DNA of 64,000 nt from Undaria pinnatifida (Eukaryota; Sar; Phaeophyceae; Laminariales; Alariaceae), in assembly GCA_012845835.1 (NCBI GenBank), contig JABAKD010000005.1, forward strand, positions 3,829,655-3,893,654, read 5' to 3'. Position 1 is the stretch's first letter, and every line of letters begins with the position of its first letter. Below are positions 51,650-61,905 of the stretch, piece by piece. Below the pieces are notes generated by a model. That model was given only the letters and a program-made list of their open reading frames with translations. It had not been told where the DNA came from and ran no database searches. A program made the translations under genes and the position numbers.

Positions 51650-52140
51650 AAAGAGAAGTAGCAAACGTATTCAAGAACGGAAACAAGGCCGACCCTGGGA
51701 ACTACAGAGGCCTAACGCTATTAATCACCTAAGGAAAAACGTTCTGTAATATTTATTTTGAACGATGCAATGGGAACAATTGTGGAGAAGGAAAAAAAAT
51801 GCAAGAGGAAGGCAAGCAGAGTTGGAGGCCAAACCGTCGCAGCTGCGTAGACCATTGTGTGCACGTTAGATAAGATTATTCAAGGTAGGAAAGACGCGGG
51901 GCTAACACCATGTTGTTTCTTTCTGGGTGACACAGTGTGTAGAAAAAAGTTGCGGAAGCAGCAGTGGACAACTGGAATCAGAGGAAACATGTGGAAAATG
52001 ATGAAAAAATATTACGGAACGTGCTCGAAGTGTTGTGATGCTGGACGAGAAAATATCGAACTGTGTTGACAGCTTGCACGGAGTGACACAGGGGTCCTTC
52101 GCCCATTCTACGACCTCTGTCGTGCCCCTCATTTCCCTTT
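51650..52140 (+). pseudogene. LINE reverse transcriptase fragment
   Basis: Pieces in shifting frames: NVFKNGNKADPGNYRGLTLL, then after shifts CTLDKIIQGRKDAGLTPCCF with FLGD, TTGIRGNMWKMMKKYYGTC, and LDEKISNCVDSLHGVTQGS. The first is the RT block K-x-G-x-(K)-x-D-P-x-N-Y-R-G-I-(T/S)-L-L. The last is the G-V-x-Q-G-(S/C) block before the catalytic YADD region, which is absent. This is probably the same LINE family as at 40.8 kb, here keeping an internal part. No intact frame remains. Confidence 0.75.
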
Positions 52141-52183
52141 GTGCTACCAGAAAGGTGTCTTATGCCGCAGATTTTTTGCTCCA

Positions 52184-52333
52184 AAATTATTTTATGCTTG
52201 TATCAATACCACAAAAAGGCATTTTGTTCCTCGCTATGCTCCCCACCACGCCGGAATAGCTATTTGTATGCTATCAATACCACAAAAGGGTATTTTATTC
52301 CTCGCTATGCTCCCCACCACGCCGAAATAGCTG
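52184..52333. repeat. Tandem duplication, about 75 bp
   Basis: atcaataccacaaaa-ggcat, ttcctcgctatgctccccac and cacgccg-aatagct occur twice. Confidence 0.85.
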
Positions 52334-52743
52334 TGAGTTGGCAATGCTTGACGACTAAAAACTAACCGGTAGGTGTTGTGAGCCAACTAACTGAACTTAG
52401 TCGGAAAGTCTGCGGGTGAAGCCAACTGATGACCAACCGACTTGACGACTTACGTCAGGCGAGCGAAGCGAGCGAAATCAGCTCCCACCGGGCGTTAGGG
52501 ACCCCGCACATGAAAAAAAAAAGTGCATCCCGTACTAGAAAATCCTTCTCGCAAGTGCGGCAACTCAATAAGCCGGATGGTCCCGCACATGAAAAAAAAG
52601 TGCATCCCGTACTAGAAAATCCTTCTCGCAAGTGCGGCAACTCAATAAGTCGGATAGTCGGCACCTGCGGAAAGCGACTAACTATTAGTCATGCTAATAA
52701 CAAATTGGTGACTGTTAAGTCGGGCCGACTCACAGCTCTACGA
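52326..52743. mobile_element. R7 element with internal 77-bp duplication
   Basis: agctgtgagttggcaatgct at the left and gccgactcacagctctac at the right. Two copies of ccgcacatgaaaaaaaagtg to cggcaactcaataag lie at about 52502-52650. Contains gcgagcgaagcgagcgaaat, as at 11.48 kb. Confidence 0.75.
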
Positions 52744-52999
52744 AAAAAATATGCTCGTCACAGGTCATTCCCGTGGTATCTACAACCGAATTTTTTGCGA
52801 TATAATATGGTGTGATGTAAGCCGTCACTGACAACAATGCAGAGCGTGCGCTTTGTACGCAATTTACACGCAACGTTTTCGTAATTTTTTTGGGGGAAGT
52901 TCCTACAGAGAGCGTCAAAATACTCGGCAACGTATGCTAATTCGTGCAAAAAATCAACAAAGTGTGCTAGACCTTATGTTGGCACAAAGAGGACTCAAG

Positions 53000-53740
53000 C
53001 CCACTCACATGCCCTGTGACATTGCAACGCGCGGCGGGAGATCCACACGCACACACACGCAAACATGGCGGGACAACATGTGCAGCTGACGTTCTTCCGA
53101 CAAAGAGTCTGACTCTACGCCGTACTATATCTGTGGGTCCGTCCATCGAGCAGCTTCCTCGTGTCATGCTGTATCTTCTCACATGATGGTTCTCTTGCTG
53201 TTTTGCGAAAACGCCTTGTCTTTTCGTATGACAGTGGAAGGTATGACAGATGCCCTACGAGGTGCCGTTTTCATCGACGCGCGCATTTCGCGCAAGGTTG
53301 GGAGAGACGTTCATAAACGGTCGACCCAACCGAGGGACCTAAGGCCTTTACTTCTGGGCATGATTTAGGCGCCGCTATTAATAGCTCCGTCTTAAGTTCG
53401 CCGTGTCGGTCGTGTATCCACATGGGGTAATATTGCGACCAAAACAATTCCACTGTCGCGGTTGTCTAGTCCGGGGCAGAACTACCGGCCACCTTTTTCG
53501 TACGTATCGTTTTCCGTATTTTTCTTGAGTAAGCCGAAGACGTTTGTGTCGTGTTGAAACCTATGGGAATCTACTGCACGTCATATTTGTTACGCTTTTC
53601 TCGTTTAAAATGAAAGCCAAACAGAGATTTCTTGCCTCCGGCGGCGCCTTCACCGGGTTCCCCCGGTGGGCCCTCTGGAGGTGCCCTCAGCGGGAGCTCC
53701 TCGGCCGGGGGGGGGGGGGGGTTGCTCCGCTACGCTTGCC
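53000..53740. other. No gene seen
   Basis: Short open frames only; no motif, no credible splice pattern. Confidence 0.3.
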
Positions 53741-53744
53741 ATAC

Positions 53745-53848
53745 TTCAGTCGGCACGTCAGCTGGTTTTTTACGACTAAAGTCAGCTAGTCGACTTGCCG
53801 ACTAGCGGCTAGTTACTAGTCGTGAAGTGCTTCCGCGTCACAGCCTAC
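53745..53848. mobile_element. R7 fragment
   Basis: cttcagtcggcacgtcagct, gactaaagtcagctagtcga and cgactagcggctagttacta are R7 stem sequences; the tcacagcct end is decayed. Confidence 0.6.
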
Positions 53849-53870
53849 GAATACTGATATTGCTGTATGG

Positions 53871-54815
53871 AGGAGTGTAACGAAAGGCCGCGCTGGAAGA
53901 AGGTGGGATAACGTAGTCGAAAAAGCACGGAGTGACCCAGGAGGAAACCAAGAAGAAATACTGTCCATAGAGAATTTTGGGGGGCACAAAGGATGGAAGC
54001 AAGGGAAGGGCTAACGCTAAGAAGGAAGCTGAACGAGGAAGGACATTTAGAGAGATAAACGGGAGGTTAAAATGAGAGATAGGAGCGAAAACGGGTCTGC
54101 ACAGCCCAATGGACTACGCGAAAACGCTGAACCCGCATTAGAGGGCCTGGACCTGGCAGAAAGAAGAAAGAGGTATGCCAGAAGTCGGGGGGAGGAGGAA
54201 GAAGGTGCCGTTGTTGCGTCGTTCTACGGTAGCCCCCCAATTTTTGTTTAACGAAATCGCCAGTTTCAAAACCAGCTTCCGGTCGTCTCCTGAGATACGG
54301 TGTTCCTCGACACCCCGACGTCATCGATCGATAGACCTTTGCGCTCAAGAAAATATATGGGTACTGCTTTTTCAACAGTATCCTTCCTTGTGTCCAGCAG
54401 CCATGAAATGTCCGTTAAACAAAACCGTTGGTTTTGGGGGGGGCTATCGTAGAATCAGCCTGATGGCGACGCAGACGAGAGTAGAACCCACATCGTGGGA
54501 GAATGTGAACCGTACTAAGGAGGGACGGAATGTGTTCGAGGATGAGACGAGGAAAATAGACGGATGCGGCACGTAGAAGTTCGGGGCATTAGATAGTAGC
54601 AAGAAAACGATAGCTAGCAGAGGAGATAGATGGTAGCCACAGCCGGTCAAAGAAGAAAAGAGGTAGGATAAGCAAAACGTGTCAACGCAATATATGAAAG
54701 AAACGCAAAGAGCGCCGCAAAAATGTTGGACGTGTCTCTGGTAGGAGTAGAAACGGCACTTCATCTCCAAAGGGATGCGTGGTCAACGGTCAAATGACTA
54801 AGGCCAGCAAAAAAT
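53871..54815 (+). pseudogene. LINE C-terminal region split by an R2 element
   Basis: Left part 53871-54205 includes RRAGRRWDNVVEKARSD-like and LHSPMDYAKTLNP-like readings. Right part 54466-54815 includes RVEPTSWENVN...EGRNVFED and ends GCVVNGQMTKASKK-like sequence then gagtgcgccctctcccc. The same regions lie contiguous at 41.0-41.65 kb. R2 (54206-54465) sits between. Multiple frame shifts. Confidence 0.7.
54206..54465 (-). mobile_element. R2 element nested in a LINE
   Basis: cgttctacggtagcccccca to gggggctatcgtagaatcag. The interior in reverse is close to consensus (cgacaccccgacgtcatcga, cagcagccatgaaatg). Confidence 0.8.
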
Positions 54816-54935
54816 GAGTGCGCCCTCTCCCCCTCCCCTGCTCCTTCTCCTCAACCCCAACATCATGGCCCGTCGCTCTCCCTCCTAGCCTTACCAGTAG
54901 TGAGTCTTCTCTTTCCCCACCGCCGGCGTCAACAG

Positions 54936-55029
54936 GATGGGATGCACTGGCGCCGTGTGGGTTTCTAAAGGTGACGCTGGACATGTACGACTGCCACGCC
55001 ACTTGGACCATGCTCGAGAAGGAGGGCCG
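54936..55029 (+). CDS. Candidate exon of unknown gene
   Basis: The pyrimidine-rich acceptor ctttccccaccgccggcgtcaacag and the donor GGGCCG|gtaggt bound 94 nt reading WDALAPCGFLKVTLDMYDCH then ATWTMLEKEG. The peptide is rich in Trp, Cys, Met and Tyr and reads like a real protein. It enters in phase 1 and leaves in phase 2, unlike exons 3-12 of the GAF gene, so it may belong to another gene. No family recognised. Confidence 0.4.
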
Positions 55030-55264
55030 GTAGGTGGATGGGATAAACCTGCGCGCATACGATACAGCAGCAGGCGTCAGAAAATCCCCAGACATCCCCG
55101 ATAAAGGGTACCGAAGCGCTACGGTTTTCTGGGGCTACTCCCTTGAGGAGCTCTCGACCTCCCGAACACTCTTGACTTGGAGAAAAATGAAAGCGTAAGA
55201 ACCAAAGGCTTCGGTAGTGGGGGGCGGTCGCTTCTGGATTTTTTTTTGCAGTAGATCGGGGTTA

Positions 55265-55435
55265 CTTCGCGCGAGTTTCGACTCCCCCTGTCCCTTTGCG
55301 GCTGTGTTAAGCTTTCGTGCGGTTGTTGTTTTTTCTGCGATAGGAAGCCGAGTTTTGACTCGCCCTGTCCCTTTGCGGCTGTGTTAAGCTTTCGTGCGTT
55401 TGTTGTTTTTTCTGCCATAGGAAGCCGCGAAAAGG
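55265..55435. repeat. Tandem duplication, about 80 bp
   Basis: gagttt-gactc-ccctgtcc, ctttgcggctgtgttaagct, ttcgtgcg-ttgttgttttt and ataggaagccg occur twice in a row. Confidence 0.85.
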
Positions 55436-55439
55436 GATG

Positions 55440-56002
55440 GTTTAGCTACGCTGCGCCGAAACAAATCGCCTGAAGTCGTTTTTTTTAATTGAAGGTACAG
55501 CGTCACTCGGGCGAGTACCTCAGATCCAGTAGCTCTGTGTCAGTGCACCCCTTTTTGAACTGCGCCGTCAGCAACATCGTGGGAGAAAAAGCAGAGCTTG
55601 CTCGAGAGAAGGGGTCAGATCTGAGCGCTTGACTGGATTTTGTTCTAGAGGTAGGGATGCTTGCGCGGCGCGCGGACGAGTTAGCCTGTTCCACGACCCA
55701 GAAATCTGGCGACCACTCTCCCCTCTTCCAACAGGCACCGCCGTACAGCACCACCTATAGATGGGTGGAAATAACAGTGCAATGTGAAGAGCGCACACCA
55801 CATTCCAAACGACTGCACAACCACGACATAGAGCACATACTTTCGACAACCACAGTTACTTTCTCCGATCTCGCCCCTCCGCCCGTCGCCATCCCCACCC
55901 TCTCCCTCTCCCCTTCTATCCCCCCCCCCCCTCTCTCTCTCTCTCTCTCTTCCCAATCCCTCCTCACCCCCTAAAAACGCCTCACCTCTCCACTTTTGGC
56001 AG
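55440..56002. other. Unassigned, includes a (CT)n run
   Basis: A CTCTCT microsatellite lies at 55931-55950. Open frames on both strands overlap it and have no domain. Confidence 0.35.
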
Positions 56003-56060
56003 TCGTCACCTGAACATAACGAGGATGGCAGCGGGCCAGACTTTCCAATTCATAATCCAG
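56003..56060 (+). CDS. Candidate exon, duplicated at 56264
   Basis: Acceptor ccacttttggcag, donor AATCCAG|gtggac, 58 nt. In the frame that ends in phase 0 it reads RHLNITRMAAGQTFQFIIQ. A copy at 56264-56340 (tcgtcacctgaacatgatga ... cagaccttccagtccatgag) reads RHLNMMKLEAGQTFQSMSHV but has CCACGTGG in place of the donor CAGGTGG. Another frame is also open in both copies, so the true frame is uncertain. No family recognised. Confidence 0.3.
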
Positions 56061-56069
56061 GTGGACAAA

Positions 56070-56130
56070 ATATGATAATCGACCCTACATTCGTCGAGAT
56101 CACAGCTGACGTACTTGGAACAATTTTGCA
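56070..56130 (+). repeat. Y repeat copy, core only
   Basis: atgataatcgaccctacatt with cgtcgagatcacagctgacg, reading MIIDPTFVEITADVLGTILQ. It lies directly after the donor of the candidate exon and between the two exon copies. Confidence 0.5.
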
Positions 56131-56351
56131 AAATAGTGTCTTCCGTAATTCTCCCTCCCCTGCCCCCGCCCACCCCCCACCCATTCCCCTCCCTAACAAC
56201 GCCTCATTATACAAATTACCGTTCCCAACGTCTCAGGTACCCGTTACCAACGTCTCAGGTACCCATTACTGGTCGTCACCTGAACATGATGAAGTTGGAA
56301 GCGGGCCAGACCTTCCAGTCCATGAGCCACGTGGACACGAACGTTTCTCGT

Positions 56352-56520
56352 AGGTTTTGCACGGTTTCTTTGGCTATCTCTTCGACACCGTCCCCCTTAA
56401 GAAAGGCAGCGTAGCCGGTGAAGCTGAAGATAGAGAAAGGCGCGTAGACCATCTGATCGACAAAGCACTTGATAAGGAGGAGACGAAGTCGCGTCCTGAA
56501 GGAGGAAACAACGAAGAGTT
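56352..56520 (+). CDS. Candidate exon, acidic/basic helical protein segment
   Basis: tttctcgtag precedes GTTTTGCAC; the frame reads VLHGFFGYLFDTVPLKKGSV, AGEAEDRERRVDHLIDKALD, KEETKSRPEGGNNEEL and stays open into the CGAAC satellite. The first part has an aromatic turn (FFGYLFD), the rest is charged and helical. It is in phase 0, compatible with the exon at 56003 read as ...FQFIIQ. The end of the exon is not defined. Unknown family. Confidence 0.35.
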
Positions 56521-56619
56521 AACGAGGAGAAACGAAGCGAAAAACAAAACTGAACGAAGGGCAACTAAACGAGCGGAACCAAACGAAATTCAAAATTGCA
56601 CGGGATGAAACGAAACAAA

Positions 56620-57060
56620 AACGAACGAAACGAAACGAAACGAAATGAAACGAGACGACACGACACGACCCGATCCGACCCGAGCCGAATCAAACCAAAA
56701 CGAACCGAACCGAACCGAACCGAACCGAACCGAACCGAACCGAACCGAACCAAACCGACTCGACCCGACCCGAACCGAACCGAACCGACCCGACCCGACC
56801 CGACCCGACCCGACCCGACCCGACCCGAGCCGAGCCGAGCCGAGCCGAGCCGAGCCGAGCCGAGCCGAGCCGAACCGACCCGAACCGAACCGAACCGAAC
56901 CGAACCGAACCGAACCGAACCGAACCGAACCGAACCGAACCGAACCGAACCGAACCGAACCGAACCGAACCGAACCGAACCGAACCGAACCGAACCGAAC
57001 CGAACCGAACCGAACCGAGCCGAGCCGAGCCGAATCAAACCGAATCGGAGTGAAGCACAA
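56620..57060. repeat. CGAAC/CGACC/CGAGC pentanucleotide satellite
   Basis: Blocks of ccgaa, ccgac and ccgag follow each other with the 5-bp register unbroken: mostly ccgaa 56700-56790, ccgac 56791-56825, ccgag 56826-56870, ccgaa 56875-57015, ccgag 57016-57032. The 206-residue FGSVRFGSVR-type open frame across it is an artefact. Confidence 0.95.
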
Positions 57061-57139
57061 ATCGTATCAAAGCGGAACAAACACAAACGGTATGGGGGCG
57101 GAACGAACCAAAACGGAAAGCAACGAGCGAAGCGCTTTG

Positions 57140-57855
57140 GACGCGTGCTACGATCGATACAGGTAGCAATTTTCGGCCAAAGCAATTTCTGAATGACGGG
57201 CCGGGCTCCTCAACCCAAAATGGTTGGAATGACACTATCGTTTTTCGCGAAACGAAACGAAACGAACCGACACTGATCGAAGCGGATCGAAGCGGATCGA
57301 AACGGAGTGAAACACAAATTTTAGCACGGAAAAGCGACGAGCGAAACACTCGGGACGCGTGCTACGATCGATACGGGTGGCAATTTTCGGCCAGAGCAAT
57401 TTCTGAATGACGGGCGGGGCTTCCTAACCCAAAATTGTCGGAATGACATTGTTTTTTTTTAGCGAAATGAAATGAAACGAAACGAAGCGAAACGACACTG
57501 ATTGAAACGCATCGAAACGGAGTGAAGCAGAACTCTTGACACGGAAAGCAACGAGCACAGCACTTTGGACTCGTGTGGTACGATCGATAGAGGTAGCAAA
57601 TGTCGGCGAACGCATTTTTTTTCCGAATGACGGGCGGGGCTCCTTAACCCAAGATTGTCGGAATGAATTGTCATTCTTGGTTCGCAATATGGATACCAAT
57701 TATGCCTAGGTCATGGGTTTTGGTCAGCAAGTTTCACTTTAATTTTGCTCAAAATCAGTCTTTGGGTGAGGTATACAAGTAGAGCTGTTCAAGTGGTTAG
57801 GAATCTCAGAAGGCAAAAAAAGAGCCAGTGCACCCCTACCGTGGCGTGCGTCTCG
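57140..57855 (-). repeat. Three tandem R1-derived units, about 215 bp each
   Basis: Units start gacgcgtgctacgatcgata at 57140 and 57354 and gactcgtgtggtacgatcga at 57568. Each contains ctgaatgacgggc-gggctcc and the first two end with degraded cgaaacgaaacg satellite. The third unit continues into a complete right half with cctaccgtggcgtgcgtc. Confidence 0.8.
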
Positions 57856-57859
57856 AAGG

Positions 57860-58418
57860 ACAAAAAAAAGTACACGTTGGCAAAAGAAAAAAAAAAGACG
57901 AAGCGATGTGTTTGCGACGTACCAACTTTGGTCGGGTAGGAGCTGGGTCTACCTAGGAAAATATACAATAATAGTATTGAAGCCGTCGAAACGTCAAGTT
58001 GGGTAGGACTTGGGTAGGGAAATATCCAACAATAGTATTGAAACCCTCGAACCTCACAATCCAAGGCCAACCACACCCACGAAAAATCAGCGTATGCCGG
58101 GCGTTCCACGAGTCAGATTACGTCTTGCGGGTCGGGCCGGGTCAAGGTGACCCGGCCCCACCCGGAACATATTAGAAAACTTCCTGACCTGACCCGACCC
58201 CACGCGACGAGGTAAGATTTTCAACACCTCCTGACCCGATCCGCGGCCCGGGTCACGACCCGTGAAAAACTCTGAAAGAAATGGGCGAGAAACACGTTTT
58301 CCTGTGTACCAGGTACCTTTTTTTTCAACATCTCACCTATTTTTTTCGTGGGTTGATTCGCCTTAGTCTTTTTTGCGTCTTTTTCCAACCCAACATATGT
58401 TGGAAATCGCAAACACCG
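57860..58418. other. No gene; duplicated 60-bp motif and GGGTC-like scraps
   Basis: gggaaaatatacaataatagtattgaa (57955) recurs as gggaaatatccaacaatagtattgaa (58017). 58120-58265 has GGGTC-related motifs. Confidence 0.5.
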
Positions 58419-59131
58419 TAAGACCAACTACTATGGAAAATATTTTGAGCGGTTATTTCTCTTTAACCGGGATCTCCGACGCCAAAAATAAAAACCATCC
58501 ACCATGGGACCAGAAATCATCGTTATTTCTGGGTTCACAAATAATCGAAGCCAGAAATCAGCGGATCTGGTGATTTTTGGGCCCAGAAATGACAGCTCTT
58601 CCAATCTCTCAGAACTGGGATTATTTGACTTTTGGATACTACCTCGTACCAAGTATCACATGTCACATGTCACCACTGCCTACTCTGTACCTGGTATGAT
58701 ACCTGTATGCTGTACACGTGCCCCATCACCCACAACAAGGAGTCACAAAACACACATACTACAGCACACCGCGCTTGTTGTGTGCGAGACAGAGCTTCGT
58801 CCTCACACAAACGCGACAGCAGCAGCACCACCATCAAAACCACCACAGCAGCACCACACCAGCACCACACCAGCAGCACAGCAGCAGAGACAGCAGCAGA
58901 GGCGGCGGTGGCCTGACGTCGCCGGCGACAATGTACGTGCCAGATTTTCAAAAATAAAGGCAAACCGCAAAACAAGACCCACCAATTCAAAATAAACCAT
59001 TTTCCAAAAATCAGAAGCCATAATGGACGCCCCTTATTTCTCTTGCAGTTATTTCTGGAGCCTCAAAACTAGAAAAATAGTCGCCAGAAATAATCGCTCA
59101 AATTTTTTCCATAATAGTAGGCCTAATGACA
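58419..59131. mobile_element. R9 element with about 35-bp terminal inverted repeats
   Basis: Left ctactatggaaaatattttg with AGCGGTTATTTCT; right agaaataatcgctcaaattt with TTTCCATAATAGTAGG. Left interior carries at least five ccagaaat/atttctgg motifs. No transposase frame is seen. The interior also has a CAGCAG/CACCAG-rich stretch (58815-58905). Confidence 0.7.
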
Positions 59132-59186
59132 TAAAAAAGGAAAAAAGAAAAAAATCTTGTCCAAGAGCAACGAAGCGGAACGACCA

Positions 59187-59937
59187 CAGGCTGGTTCAAG
59201 TGAAGAAAAACATATTCTGTCCCCACGACTGTCGCTCGCAGTATCTAGTCAAAGAGCGAATATTTGATATCATGCTGACCCCCCAGGCCAGTGGAAGAGG
59301 GTGACATGTCCAGCTTCTTTTAACGACCTCGGGCGGTCTCTAGGAGTGAAACTCGTATCGACCAATGACAGGCCTTCATTTTTTTCAAAAATATTTCGGG
59401 CATGTTCCAAGCGGAGGCGAGTAAAAATACTGCGCCGTATTGTGCACGAACCGGTTGGAGGTACTCCAAGGCATGTCTGTAGATTTTTTCGCGCAAAAAA
59501 TCGAAGACCTGACCTGCCTGTGTTCGACATGAAGCATAATCTAGCGAAAAAAACGGATCCTGCCCTAAAGCCAAGTCATTTGAAGCAAATAACGTATCCA
59601 ACTCCTTTTACGCATACCAGTCCAAATGTCCACGCCGTTTATCAGAGATAGACCCTGAAATTTAAAACACGTGTTCTACATGCCCATCCCGAGGTCTGAC
59701 CATCGATTTTTTTTCTTTCTTGATTTTTCTCGCCGAAAATATTAGGGCTAAGGTGGTCCACTTTTTTCGAAAAATCTCAACTGATAACAAATCAGGCAAA
59801 AAAAAAATCGATAGGTGAGGTCTTCGCAATGACACATAGAAGATGTGCGTGCAAAATTTCACGGTCTGAATCGAAAAAACGGCGTGGACATTCGCCAGGG
59901 AATAAATTTGGGGGTTTTAACGTCAACCAGCCTGTAT
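59187..59937 (-). mobile_element. R8 element, inverted copy
   Basis: Starts aggctggttcaagtgaagaa and ends cccccaaatttattccctgg in reverse sense. About 80% like 45048-45815 with intact fold-back arms. Confidence 0.65.
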
Positions 59938-60504
59938 GAACGGACCGAAGCGAAGCAGCATATATGGAGTGAACGGTAACGAAACCGAGCTGACACGAAA
60001 CACATTAAAGCGGCGCGAACCGCACCGAAGAGCAACCAACGAAGCACGTGGCGAGGAGGGGTCGCATTCGCGTCCTGATTGAAAATAAGACAGACTGGAA
60101 AAACGAAGGTAAGACATATCAAAGCGGAACAACACGAAACGGAACGGAACGAAACTGAATGGACCGCTAAAAACAGCAACGTAAAACGAAATTAAGTGTA
60201 CACCACCATCCCCCACAGGCTTACACTGGCATTCCATGACATTTTTTTTGTGGGGTTCAAACGTTTGGTTGTTGGAGTTCCACCTAGTTGGCGAGGCGTT
60301 ACAATCAAAGATTAAACTAAAAACTAAAAAATATGTTGATGCTTTTCACGAATACCTGTCCGCCCCGATGTGTTTGTCGAGGAGGCGATACCATGCCCCA
60401 AGAAAAACCCCGTTGAGCACGACACCCAGTAGCCCCACCTTAACACTTCGCGTGTAATCCACGCTCTTCGTCCTGCATACACCACGACGGGCGCATGTTA
60501 GCAG

Positions 60505-61165
60505 ACGGGTGGGATGGGATGATATGGGATGGAATGGAATGGGATGGAATAGGATGGGATGGGATGGGATGGGGTGAGGTGGTATGGGATGGTATGGGAT
60601 GGGATGGGATCGGATGGGGTGGGATGATAACGTACGGGATGTGATGGGATGTAATGGGATGGAATGGGATGGAATGGTATGGTTTGGTATGGTATGGTAC
60701 CGTACGGTACGGTACGGTATGGTATGGTATGGATTGATACGGTACGGTATGATATGGTATGGTATTGTATGAGGTATGGTATGGTATGGTTTGTTGTGGT
60801 ATGGTGTGGTTCGGGACGGGATAGGATGGGATCGTAATAGAGTATAGGGTGGAATGGAATGGGCTGGGATGGGACGGGGTGGGACGGGACGGGGTGGGAT
60901 GGATTATGATGGGATGGGGTGGAAGGAGATGGAATCGGAAGGGATAGGATGGGATGGGATGGGATGGGATGGGATGGGATGGGATGGGATGTATGGGATG
61001 GGGTGGGATGATAACGTATGGGATGGGGTGGGATGATAACGTACGGGATGTGATGGGATGTAATGGGATGGGATGGGATGGAATGGGGTGGGGTGGGGTG
61101 GGATGGGATGGGATGGGATGGGATGGGATGGGATGGGATGGGATTGGATGGGACTGGATGATATG
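60505..61165. repeat. GGGAT/GGTAT pentanucleotide satellite
   Basis: About 660 bp of tgggatgggatggga with blocks of atggtatggt (60690-60790) and gacggggtgg (60860-60900). A non-satellite phrase, ataacgtacgggatgtgatg with GGATGTAATG, occurs at 60625 and 61035, showing a segmental duplication of the array. Confidence 0.95.
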
Positions 61166-61189
61166 GTTGAAACGGGAGTATAACGTGTC

Positions 61190-61489
61190 GGATATATCTT
61201 ACAGGGGTCGGGCTTTTGACGCACGCAGTGCATTACAGCAGTAGAGGACACGTACAATGAAAAAATAAGGTAACAGGAGAAGCAGGCTGACGCTTACAGG
61301 GATAACATATGTCCGGGAGCCGTCACACTGAAGCTAGCGTAGAACGCACCATCTCCCCACTCCGCAATCAGCCTGCGTGGGTTAATATTTACGTGGTACG
61401 TTTCTTGTTAGGTGTCCTGCATTATTGTATTTTGCGTTTTATTAATAGGAGGCACTTCCTGGTGGGGTAAACGTACGGGCGCAGATGCG
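61190..61489. other. No gene seen
   Basis: Unique-looking sequence between the satellite and a dispersed repeat; no supported frame. Confidence 0.3.
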
Positions 61490-61790
61490 ACTCCCTCACT
61501 GTTGTATCCTTAGGAAAGCTTCCTGTATTATTCTTGTGTCACGGAAACACTGGGCGCTATTAACCACGCTACAAACCCGTAGAAAAAGCAATTGCATGCT
61601 CAACTTTTCCCTGTACGTACACGCCTTCAAAGACATGTGAAACCCTTTTATCCACATACATACCCAACGTTCTCGGTCCTAAGCCTTTGCTAGGCTCCCA
61701 GGACAAAATATCATAAATATCTCCGTTCCCCTCGCCGCCTCGGCAAGGCATGCTGCGAGGCATGCCTTATCAGGCTTGTAACGAGCTGGG
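61490..61790. repeat. Dispersed repeat, pair of 11680-11975
   Basis: cacgccttcaaagacatgtg, aaacccttttat and taggctcccagg are shared. Confidence 0.55.
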
Positions 61791-61812
61791 TAGTTATCGA
61801 TATAGATCCATA

Positions 61813-61905
61813 GACGCGTTCCACGATAGAGGTCCGTAGCACTTTTTGAGGCGTTTTTCATGGGTGACGGGGGCTCCTTAGCCCAAAGTTTCGGAATGTG
61901 TTCGT
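61813..61905 (-). mobile_element. R1 left-end fragment
   Basis: gacgcgttccacgatagagg, then gtgacgggggctccttagcc. Confidence 0.65.

Noticed and set aside
56565..57192. Four long open frames (FGSVR-type and EPNRT-type)
   Set aside because: Same artefact from the CGAAC satellite, on both strands at once.
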